A stretch of DNA of 64,000 nucleotides from Sympetrum striolatum. Lineage: Eukaryota; Arthropoda; Insecta; Odonata; Libellulidae. Numbering within the stretch: position 1 is the first letter of the stretch; each line of letters opens with the position of its first letter. Under the pieces are notes generated by a model. That model saw only the letters and a list, made by a program, of their open reading frames with translations, was not told where the DNA came from and did no database searches. Shown piece by piece: positions 54,611 through 64,000 of this stretch. The DNA is taken from the NCBI GenBank assembly GCA_947579665.1, contig OX388350.1, positions 35,125,393-35,189,392 of the forward strand, written 5' to 3'. The position numbers and the translations under genes were made by a program.

Positions 54611-56064
54611 GGACGGATGCTACATTCTTACACAGGCTCTCCTCAAAGCATATCGCGAATAATTTCTATTTTGGAGACACCTCATTCCATATCCGATCGA
54701 AAGTAGAAGACAGGAAGAGAAATGGAAGAAAACGAGGGTTAATAGAGTTGATGTTGACGATGTACCTGGCAACGAGCCTGCATTTACGAACGAGTTAAAA
54801 ATACTCTCGCCGACTATTGTCCAATTGCCTGTTGTGGCTTTCAACGACTCCATCCATGAAGTTCTTCCTTCCAATGATGTTATGGACGCCAAGTGTCATG
54901 TAGTGGACGCATAACAATACGATGAGTCATATTTTTAACTGCACGACTGTTTTCAAGCAATTATTTTATTACACATATAAGTTACAATTGGACGACTGTA
55001 AGGTGGCAACGTTAATACAACTCCATAAATAACTCTACATCATTACATCAGGCATTGGATTTCGTCTAAAAGTAATAACAAATAATCATAACATGTCGTC
55101 AGGAATAATATTAAAAAACCATTACTTTCATTGTATTGTAATAATCCTGTAGAATTTCTAACTTTTTTCTGCATATTTTTCAGTTTAGATGCTTTTACAT
55201 ATGTCCCTATAGCCAGGGTTTTTAGCTGGAAATATTAGGGACCAACGAATCGCTCGATTCTATTTCAGTAAAAAATTCCAAAGAAATAAATAATTCGGTT
55301 TAAGCTCTTTCGATCCGAATGATATCGATTAATTTACCTTCGTTCCAAAAACTCCGGAGAAAATTTTTGCTCAGCGCTTTTTCCCTCATAGTTCACAAAA
55401 ATATGCTTCTCATATCACATAGGTCTGACACATCCACAAAAAGTGCTGAGGTCAAAAATAATGGCGCGATTGTATCTGAAAGGAATGGAATGACTGGAAT
55501 AAACTTCAATTATCCCAATATCATCCGAGATTGTTGATTGAGATCCTTTATCGCAAATCAACGAAGTTTAAGTGCCACATTGATAGCTCACTTTTATTGG
55601 TACGCACTTTGAATGAAGAATAAATCGGGCTTCGATTCAGACAACGAAGAGAATTACACATTTTAAACCCTTAATTCATTAACAGCCGTGTTCCAACTTT
55701 TCTTTCATTACGAAAAAGAAAATGTTTGATTTGATGATTATGAAAAGTATTGAGGCTGATTTTTTCATTACAAAACGTTTTCATAAAAAAAAGTCTTTAC
55801 TAATGAAACTCGTAAAAAATCCACATTACGAATACACATAAGTTAACCGGTTACGGTGCATCAAAATCCTGCCATCATCACAACTGAGGAACTGAGAGCA
55901 AAGAATTATAATGATAGTTAAGGTGGAAGGAGGAAGAAAAAAATGGGAGGAGGTTCATACTGACCAAAAAGGTTGTATAGAGAGTAATAATTGGTAGGGG
56001 GTAGAAGGTGAGTAACGGCAAGTTTTGAGATGGAATACATTTCATGGAAAACGATTTAATATTA
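54611..56064. other. No recognised gene; short foldback-family fragment
   Basis: At 55660-55705, TTTTAAACCCTTAATTCATT followed by AACAGCCGTGTTCC is the outermost part of the foldback repeat's right arm. The frames at 54620-54892 (minus) and 55319-55537 (plus) lack motifs. Confidence 0.45.
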
Positions 56065-56475
56065 AGTAGTAAGTTATTTTTCTTTCTGTTTGCCTACCGT
56101 CCTACCAGATGAAGAACTCTTCATTTCATTGCCCAACGCCTAAACTTTCCATCATTAAACGGACTTCCATTTACCGCTTACCTCATCTGTACAATAGTTT
56201 ATTCTCACATTCTCCTTCTTCAGATCCATCTATAAAGTTATAATATATTTATATATAGTTATTTATATGGCCAATTCTTTCAACTGTACTGATAAATGAC
56301 AATGAACCTGTACATATAGTTGTGTGCGTTCTTTGTAATGTTTTAATTTTGTATTTATTATTATTATTTTTTTGGTTTTATTTGTCATATTTCTTGTTGA
56401 AAATTGTATGGTTTTTAAGTCCATCGTAAAAGCCTTGTGCTGTTAATGGATTTACATAAATAAATATAAATTAGA
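56065..56475 (+). pseudogene. LINE 3' end with short C-terminal peptide
   Basis: A clean frame (56109-56243, 45 codons) ends with KLSIIKRTSIYRLPHLYNSL followed by a serine/proline-rich end and a stop. This resembles the RTSxFxxxxxxxxxxLWNSL ending of LINE reverse transcriptases. About 220 bases of T-rich 3' untranslated sequence and an ACATAAATAAATATAAAT tail follow. The upstream part is absent. Confidence 0.5.
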
Positions 56476-57625
56476 TCTGAAATATAAATTAAATTTGAAA
56501 AATCAGATTTTAAATTTATTATCGAATATTACAGCTTATCGGCATTCAACGAACGTGTTTTCATTTAAGCTAAGACATAAATAATGAAGCATAATTGCGT
56601 AACTTTACAATGCTGCGGCGGAATAGTCAAGCCCGGCAAAAAAATCGCTACTAATGAGTCTCTCACGACTTGAACGAGGCATCCGATTAGGAAAAATGTA
56701 GAGCTCTCAGTACATGAATTCTGCAAACCGTGGTTCCTCCGAGCATCGTAAATCATCTTTCCGCTTCCCATCCGCAGTAGCATAGATGATAAGAGTACGA
56801 GAAAAAGCTCAAAATCCTTCCACGAATACGGGAGCTTTTAAAGTTACACGATAACGTCCATTGGACTCGGTAGACTTTTCGGTTCTTTTTAAAACACATC
56901 AGTTGGGTTTTATCCCAAGAAAGAGAGAAACGTAAGATCATCACAACACGAATCCTGATTTTCTGTGTACTTCGGTTGAAAAAGTTGAAGAAAGGAGGAC
57001 ATATTTGCAAATTGTGGCCTATACTTCCTTGGAATGATCAAACTGAAGTATTCGTCCAATTGTGCGATAGAGAGTCAATGTTACCTAGAATCCGGAAAGA
57101 GCTGCAAGTGTAAATATCTAACTCGTAATTTAACAGCATCAAAATTAAATGATTCAATGTCAAATAGAAGGTGCGACAAGCACCGATGGGCCTCATAATT
57201 AAAGTAAATGAGTAGTAGTTGAATCACTCCCATATCCGTGACAAATCGTGAGCTAATCTGTTTGCTCAAGACACTGAGGAGCCACATGCAGCTTGCAAGC
57301 AACAATTTTCTTATGGCATAAACAAAACAACCAAGTTATAACTACAACCAAACGAAAAAGTTAAATTATTCTTCATCATTATTGAAATAGCGAGTAAACG
57401 AAGATAATGGAGTGAAATTTAACATAGCACGAGGATTTTTTTCCCTTCTGGTAAGCTTTTGGTCAGGATATACTAAAGTAACTAGTAGATAAAATGTTCA
57501 ACTCTTCAAAGGTTGTGAGAATGCACTACATAAAGGTCTTCGTAAATGATCATTTGTATAATGTGAGAATAGACATTCGGTATCTGGTTATGCTATTAAA
57601 TTTAGTAAACAAATGAAAGCTTAAG
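56476..57625. other. No recognised gene
   Basis: Minus frames at 56565-56783, 56753-57010 and 57081-57305 lack motifs. No repeat ends seen. Confidence 0.4.
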
Positions 57626-57885
57626 ATCAGACTACATTATCGATACTTAAAAGAACGTTCTCAGAGGATGCAACCGATATATTACGACCACCCTGTTACA
57701 TAGGCCGTTCTGATACTGCGAGGAAGATCATGGAAATAGATGCTAGAACGAATCGTTTCAAGAATGCATTTTTTCCGCGAACGATACGCGAAAGCAATCG
57801 ATTAGGAAAATAGAGTCAAGATGTTTGCACCCCCTGCCACGCGCCAAAAGGCGGCTTGCAGGGTCTTTACATGGACATAGAAAAT
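57626..57885 (+). pseudogene. LINE reverse-transcriptase C-terminal fragment
   Basis: The plus frame reads TFSEDATDILRPPCYIGRSD, then ARKIMEID, then FKNAFFPRTIRESNRLGK and a stop. After it comes a CHAPKGGLQG peptide. The same blocks in the same order occur on the minus strand at 61640-62075. The FFPRTIREWN-type ending (here RES) is the usual LINE C-terminus. Confidence 0.7.
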
Positions 57886-58339
57886 ATTCAGCATTATTTT
57901 TTGGAGAGGAAATGGAAGTCTTGCATGTTGTACAGTGTTATATATAATGTGGTTAGACGGAGAACTTTACGATATTTTACAACGTTGACTACAGGATGCA
58001 TATAAAATTTGACTACGGGAGTTGTACAACAATATCGACAGTATAACATGCTGTAATTTAAATTTGTAAGACTTGAATGGATTTTTCATTTCTTGCCTGA
58101 CTGAATACCAAAATAACTACAAAACCTAAAAGTTACGATCTATATTTAATCGTTTATTTTCTTCATCACCCGTACATCATACATTATACCATTGTACACA
58201 GTACATTGTACAATCGTTATCGTTATCTAATACACTGAACATGAATAATTCGCTACATAAAACAATGAAGCGGAGAATATGGAGTTTTTATAGTTATCTT
58301 TGGTAATTTATCTGTAAATCTATCTGTCGGATCAATATA
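57886..58339. other. No recognised feature
   Basis: AT-rich. A short ATACATTATACCATTGTACA-type run near 58180 is low complexity. Confidence 0.4.
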
Positions 58340-58770
58340 ATAATAACAAGAATCGTCTTTATTTGGGCGAGATTGAGACTTAAAGTCTCTTCTTCCATCC
58401 AACACATCGTCATTAATTATAGAACGATTAAATTAAAGAGAATAAAATGAAAACAATAGTGGATTGTGGATGTAAAAACGTAAGAGTTTCTTAAGGGAAA
58501 AAGTTATCACTGCAGATAAACACCCACAAAGAAGGGGGTGTGAAAAACCTCCGCAAACCTACCAATAATAAGAACTAAAAGATGAGAAGAAAGAACACGA
58601 CAAAATATAGAAATACACATCTACACTACTACAAAATTACACAGTAAGTACATGCATGTGATACGAAAATAAGAATAGTCGGTTATCATTTCAATAAATG
58701 ATATCAATATACGTAATAGAATTCAAAAAAACAGAAAAAGGAAAAAATGGAAAAAAGTACATGGATTTGC
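58340..58770 (-). mobile_element. Non-LTR retrotransposon 3' end
   Basis: Homologous to 855-1340. On the minus strand it ends GACTTTAAGTCTCAATCTCG then CCCAAATAAAGACGATTCTT and an ATTATT tail. This terminus resembles the plus-strand end near 60275-60310 (TTGAAAGTCTCAATTTAGCC then AAATAAAGTCC). Only untranslated sequence is present. Confidence 0.65.
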
Positions 58771-59224
58771 ATCAATACGGTACAATATGAGACAGATAAA
58801 TGAATATTATCAATACAATACATAGCGTATACATTAGTCATGATTGCATACAATATACAGAGGTAAAGTAATTTTAAGAGCGTAATTCGTATCTAAGGCG
58901 GAAATCGGACCCTGAACTTGATCGCGCAAACGCGGGACTCAAACCGCCAACCCCTCTGTTTCGTAACTCATCATTCGGCCGCGATTATAAACTTCCTCCA
59001 TCGCCATCCGCATCCTGGAAGAGCACCATATCCGACAGGATGCGACAGAGAGAGCGTTAAACCCAAATGCGAATTTCCCTTGCAGTTGGATAACCACTTC
59101 AATCCACATGAAGAAAACTGACAGAGCAATCGTAATAGATTTGAATTTGGTACACTAAAATTCCCACAAAGTAGAGTTTATTTAATAAATTTCCAGCTAC
59201 GACCTAGGTGTTTTCTACTATTAC
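58771..59224. other. Weak tRNA-like segment, otherwise nothing
   Basis: On the minus strand at about 58985-58915, CGGCCGAATGATGAG and later GCGGTTTGAGTCCCGCG have loose box A and box B resemblance. The similarity is weak. A plus frame at 58918-59121 overlaps it and lacks motifs. Confidence 0.3.
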
Positions 59225-59585
59225 GATCGGTTAGAGGTTTAAACCCTTTATTAGCCGTCTTTGTCGGCGTTCCTCGCCTCCTTCGCCGGTATTCCGAGAA
59301 AACAGGAAGGGTCACTGCTCTTTTTAGAAACAACCAATGCACATTTCAATAGCAATGCTTCATCCTCAAGGTCTATTTATTACTTTATTGCCCCTGAGGA
59401 TGATAGCATAGCTATTGAAATGTACATCTGATTTTCTTAAAAAGGCGGTGATTCAAGCCTACCTGTTTTCTCCAAATACCGGTAAAGGAGATAAGGAGCG
59501 CCGACAATGACGGCTATTGGAGGTTTTGATCCCTTTGAAATTCATTAACAGCCGTATTAGAAAATTTTCTTTCTTTATTACGATC
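59225..59585. mobile_element. Foldback repeat, copy 6 (full palindrome)
   Basis: Left arm: GAGGTTTAAACCCTTTATTA, then GCCGTCTTTGTCGGCGTTCC and CGCCGGTATTCCGAG. Right arm: CCAAATACCGGTAAAGGAG, then GCGCCGACAATGACGGCTAT and ATTCATTAACAGCCGTATTA. The apex near 59370-59392 separates facing CATCCTCAA and CTGAGGATG words. On the plus strand CTGAGGA (59394-59400), a perfect ATAGC/GCTAT stem and GAAA (59417-59420) are intact, followed by the ATGTACAT hairpin and C. The would-be stem I downstream strand has mutated in this copy. Confidence 0.8.
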
Positions 59586-60129
59586 GATGAAACTAAGCCT
59601 TACTGCGCGGAACGCCATAGAGAAATAAAATAGAATTTTGATTGTTAAAAATTAGTTATCACAAAACAACGTTTAGTTCAATCGGTTGATCTGTAGATAC
59701 TGGAGCGCGCTCCCTCCCCTAAAGTTATAAATTCACCTTCCCCACTATCATTTAAGAAGTAACTTTCGAAACTGATCCTCTCTGAACAGATTTGCACCGA
59801 CAAAAACACACATTCGTGCATCTTAGTTTTATTTATTCTACTTGAACTTTATTTTTTCCTCGTAATCTCTTTTCAAAACCATTATTTTAAATTTATTTAT
59901 GAATAAAATTCCCCCCTTCAATGCTTGCATCTTCGGTAAACATATTATCAGTATTTGAAATGTGATACATTTTTCTTCAGTTTAAATATCTATATTCAAT
60001 GTAAGTATTTTAATATTTGTATAGGTTAGATTTCTATAGGCCAGGTTTGTGATTTAGTATTTTTATATGTTAGTACAACAATATTTGTATATGAATGCAA
60101 TTTGATATTTGTATAAGTTTTTCTTTATA
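59586..60129. other. No recognised feature
   Basis: AT-rich, probably 3' untranslated retroelement sequence towards the right end. Confidence 0.35.
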
Positions 60130-60335
60130 TATTAGTATAGATTTGTATTGTATCATTTGTATTTTTAAAATTTGTATTTTATCATTTGTATTTTATCATT
60201 TGAATTTTTAACATTTGTATTTTATCGTTTGTATTTTTAACATTTGTTTAGGTTAAATGGAAGATGGGACTTGAAAGTCTCAATTTAGCCAAATAAAGTC
60301 CTTTGTCTATGTATCTATGTATTTATCTATCAGTT
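60130..60335 (+). mobile_element. LINE 3' end with short internal tandem repeat
   Basis: 60135-60250 is a series of ATTTGTATTTTATC and ATTTGTATTTTTAA(A/C) units. It is followed by GGGACTTGAAAGTCTCAATT, then TAGCCAAATAAAGTCCTTTG and a TCTATGTATCTATG tail. The terminus resembles the minus-strand end at 58340-58400. The short repeat probably arose within the 3' untranslated region. Confidence 0.55.
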
Positions 60336-61605
60336 TGGACTATATAAATACGTTTTCAGGCAACCCAAAATGGCCTTGATGTTGAATTTAAAATTGTTGC
60401 AAAGTACAAAGATATACGTAATAAGAGTTCAATTCTGCAGTTAAAGCTGTATTAACTTGAATCTTTAACAGCAAAAATACAAGCAGAAGATCACTGTCAA
60501 AAGCAGATATGTTGAAGTTCCGAATAACGATTCATGTATTACGGATACAGCAATAATTCATCTTCATTACTAGCCGCCTATCGGCAGGGTGTGTACACAC
60601 CAGTTGTTTGATATACCTTTTAGGCTGCAATTATCGCGTATCGTCCGCGGAAAGAAAAACTTTTTAAAACGACTTGTCAATTTAGTTTCTATAGGAGAGA
60701 ATATCAACATTATCATTGTCCAGGATAGTTTTCCTCTTTAATCGGTTTATTATCCTAAAAATAATTTAATATTATAATCGTCATTAGACACAATAAAATC
60801 GCCCTTGATCTACCTCATGCTATCATAAAGCCATAAAAAGTGCACTAAGCCAAGTCCTGGCACTAATTTACGATCACTAACTTTTAATTAAGATGACCTC
60901 ATTTCATAACCTTCGCTCTTTTATTCGTTTTTGTTCCTCGCTACTCTTGGAAATAAAAAATTATACTGTGGGAAATGATCACACAGTCATACCATACCTG
61001 TGTCCTTGGCCGGCGCCATAGTTAAAACGAACTTCAAGCCGACATGTAGAGGAGAAAACGCTCATGTTCACTACCAAGTTTTTAAAGTTTACAAATAATG
61101 GACAATTAGTGCGAGGAAGAGTTAATTCAGCTACTTATTCTATACATAATCGCCAGTTTGCGTACTTAATTGTCTTGCGATAGAAAGGCCTCGTAACCGT
61201 TTATGAGAGAATTTCGAAATTGGCCTTCCCGTGTGATTTTATTTCCCACTGAATATTCTCACGGAATGGAGAATTTTCCCGTTTCGATACCTCTTTTAAA
61301 CGCGATATCACGCACTTACTCGAAAGCGATACGAACTCAAATACAAACAGATGATCACAACTGCGCATTCTATGAAAACAGCAAATCTGAAGTACTCCTA
61401 ATGTAAATTAGCAGATGACCGATACAAAAACGACGTGTAATGAAAAGAAGTTTCAGCTCCCATATACAAATGGAAAACTTTTCATTTGTAATTTGATACC
61501 GGACGGAGGGAATTGTATCTTTCATTTACTATTGTCACAGAAAAGTTCGTAGCTGAGATGCCATGAAAACTACTGAGTGAATAACTGCACTCCGACCATG
61601 CCTAA
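60336..61605. other. No recognised feature
   Basis: A plus frame at 61203-61406 lacks motifs. No terminal repeats or tRNA-like segments. Confidence 0.4.
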
Positions 61606-62330
61606 GTAAGATCCCTGCAAGCCGCCTTTCAGCGTATGGCAGGGGATGCTAGCACCTTGACTCTATTTTTCTAATCGATTGCTTTCGTGTATCGTTCGCG
61701 GGAAAAATGAATCAATGCATCAATTTCCCTAATCTTCCTCGCAGTATCAGAACGGCCCACATAGCAGAGAGGTCGCATCATATCGCTTACATCTTCTGAG
61801 AACGTAATTTCTCTGAACCTATTTAGTTAATTCATCCTTTGAATTAGTGTATCTTCTAATGATTCCCATCCCGTGTCCTATATCATCTGAGTAACACTCG
61901 CTGATTTATCGTAGCAATTCTTTACAAATCGTATCCCCTTTCGTTGTACCTTTTCTAACTCCCGAATATGACGCTTGTCACCAGGGTCTCATACACTACA
62001 TTCATACACATGTTGAGTCCTAGCTATCCCGAAATAACATCGCTCGCGAACCTTTTCTTGTCTCCTATCGACTATTCTTAACTGATTGATTAAGGATGAT
62101 TGATTAAGGTCTCTCCTTAATTAGTCCTACGAAAAAGTTACTCGTAGGATCATTGTCTTTCATTTGCGTGAACATGTTTCGCTTACAGCATTATGGCTTC
62201 GTGAGGAAAGCAAGGGCAAACTACCTCACTCCTCATCATGCCAAGTAAGTCTCATTTCTCCCTACTAGTTCTTGATACCCAATGGTGAGGTACCAACCAG
62301 TTTTCCGGTTGAATATTCTACAGAGGGAAT
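61606..62330 (-). pseudogene. LINE reverse-transcriptase C-terminal region
   Basis: The minus strand keeps the C-terminal part of a Jockey/CR1-type LINE reverse transcriptase. It reads RQEKVRERCYFGIARTQHV, a DPGDKRHIRELEKVQRKGIR block, RFVKNCYDKSASVTQMI, GWESLEDTLIQRM, then TFSEDVSDMMRPLCYVGRSD and KGGLQGSYLGMVG at the end. The sets SSVWDP...ELEKVQRRAARFV and GWESLExRR are hallmarks of these enzymes. Stops occur (for example just before DPGD and before DTGWESLE). Related fragments lie at 57626 (plus) and 48925 (minus). The catalytic palm motif is not present, so this is a 5'-truncated dead copy. Confidence 0.85.
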
Positions 62331-64000
62331 GATATGAAAATAGATGATGGACTGAGTGAAATATATGATAAGATATATTTACCTTCAGATTAACGAATCG
62401 TAGGAAAACCGCGACTTATCCAATTTGACTTCCTGGTTAAATAAGGGGCTCAATCGGAAGAGAAATCTCTCCACCTATGATGCCTTATTCTTCTTAGTAC
62501 ATTTCGAAGAAAATCTCTTGATCCTCGAAACATTATTAAAATTCCTGAGCGTGTATACTTCCTGAAATGCAACAACGACAATGTGGGTATTTGAATCCAA
62601 ATGTAGAGCATTGCATTGAAAAGTTTCAAACTCCCAAAAACACAAATGCGCAAAAGATTCGTGGATAAATATTGACTTTCCCAAACAAGATAAAATTTAG
62701 ATCGATAAAAACAAATTCCGAGCAGAAACGAGGAAATAAAAATAATACATCAAAAGGGAAGCCCGACTTAATCGTTTTGGTTGAATCGTGCACGCGATAT
62801 ATTTATATCTTTCTGACCTTTAAGAGAATGGTTTACGTCGAATCAATTCGAAGCCGCGGAGAATTCAAGGCGACATAAATTACGATAAAAGGTATAAAAC
62901 GAGACGGAAGCTTTTCTGGACCGAGAGAAATCCTTGCAGAGAGTCGAAGAATAATGCCAAGAGTAATAAAGTTCAATGCTAACGTTCAATCTCTCTGACG
63001 CACTTCTCACCTTGCACACATGGTTTCATCTACTACCCACTGTATCGAGTGCAAGATCCGGATCATTTTCAGCAAAAATATTTTATTATATTTTATTTTA
63101 TGTCTACGTATACCTTCAGATAATAAATATCTTCTAGATTAAATTCATTGTTTCATGCATAAATTATGAATTAAATAATATCAAATTAATGTATAACTGA
63201 ACCAATTTGCAGAGAATACTAATCGAAGAGCAAGAATTTAATCCAAACAATTACAGAATACGGTGAGGTGCTGGGAAAATCGATTCAAAGTACGCATACT
63301 GCACAAATTACTGTACAAATTCACAATATCTGCGTTACTGGTAAATAGAAAAACTTAGTAGAAAAATACAATTTTCTATTTTTTCCACAATCTAAAAATT
63401 ATTTACAGAACCGATTACATCGACAAATGTCGGAACAGAAAAAAAATATAAAAGCAGGTGCTTATGCAGAAAAGGATAGATAAGTGATTATTGAAATGAT
63501 AAAATTAACTCCAATCTCACAAAAAACGAATTGATTTTAAGATATATTTAAAGATTCAGACTATTCTCAACAACACGACGTCATAGAATTCGATCGGAAT
63601 TCCCGCCTCCATTAATGTGTAGATAATGTTAAGTATTTCGTATCATTCTCCGACTAGCTATGATATAAAACTGCGAATATTTTAGGTTCATAAATTAAAA
63701 TTTGGAGCCTAATCAAACAAGGCGCTATCGTTATATTTCCTTTAAATAAACTCTTAGTAACAGGGATTCCAAAATACGATAGAATTCATTCAACGCCACC
63801 AAAAGGACAAAGAAAACGTACGTATATCAGCCAAATCAAAACGTAACGCAAAACTAGGCAATTAGTTCATTTAATGGATTGAAAAACACTAATGGGATTT
63901 CACAATAAATAAGGAACGCAAGAACGCGAAAATGTAGTCACTTCGAGAGGCTCGGTTCTGTTGTATTTACAATTCCGATAACTACTACCCTTATTATTGT
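62331..64000. other. No recognised feature
   Basis: Frames at 62450-62684 (minus) and 62672-62878 (plus) lack motifs. The rest is AT-rich without repeat ends, to the window edge. Confidence 0.4.

Overview
The window looks like non-coding DNA from an animal nuclear genome, most likely an insect or another arthropod. It is A+T-rich (roughly two thirds by eye). Open frames are short and mostly overlap on both strands, and there are no operons or bacterial signals. It is full of fossil transposons of kinds usual in arthropods: Helitrons, several non-LTR (LINE) lineages, tRNA-derived SINEs, Penelope-like terminal repeats, and short hAT, piggyBac, Tc1/mariner and pogo-like MITEs. I cannot name the species. 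I found no host protein gene I would call with confidence, so this is intergenic or intronic sequence. The best candidate exon is a GC-rich minus-strand block near 19.4-19.7 kb that ends at a good splice donor.

Layout. 0-10 kb: LINE remnants (0.86-1.34 and 3.67-4.35 kb), a clean piggyBac-type MITE (4.98-5.22 kb), a foldback repeat with a hammerhead-like core (6.16-6.40 kb) and tRNA-derived SINEs (8.2-8.5 and 9.6 kb). 10-20 kb: a half foldback copy, a decayed tandem array (11.8-12.5 kb), a CpG-rich patch (15.6-15.9 kb), a degenerate tandem duplication (16.1-16.4 kb), a hAT MITE nested in a Penelope-like palindrome (18.4-18.9 kb), the GC-rich block and an 81-bp TA-flanked MITE (19.8 kb). 20-29 kb is nearly featureless. 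29-36 kb holds a LINE C-terminus with an in-frame duplication, another LINE 3' end, a Penelope-like inverted repeat (31.7 kb), a SINE (35.1 kb) and a pogo-like MITE (35.6 kb).

36-49 kb has foldback copies (38.0, 42.1, 46.8 kb), two diverged copies of an unrecognised peptide-coding remnant (37.2 and 42.3 kb), a LINE with its 3' UTR (40.4-40.9 kb), a Penelope-like repeat (43 kb) and a six-unit AT-rich minisatellite (47.9-48.3 kb). 49.7-54.1 kb is the most striking block: three head-to-tail minus-strand Helitrons. The middle one keeps the C-terminal part of a Pif1-type helicase. 54-62 kb holds a SINE, several LINE 3' ends, a full foldback copy (59.2-59.6 kb) and a LINE reverse-transcriptase C-terminus (61.6-62.1 kb).

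Nothing here forms a pathway; the elements relate by nesting and by shared ancestry. The most interesting idea is that the foldback family and three Penelope-like repeats all carry a hammerhead-ribozyme-like core. It runs CTGARGA, a short hairpin, GAAA, a tiny second hairpin, and then a possible cleavage site.
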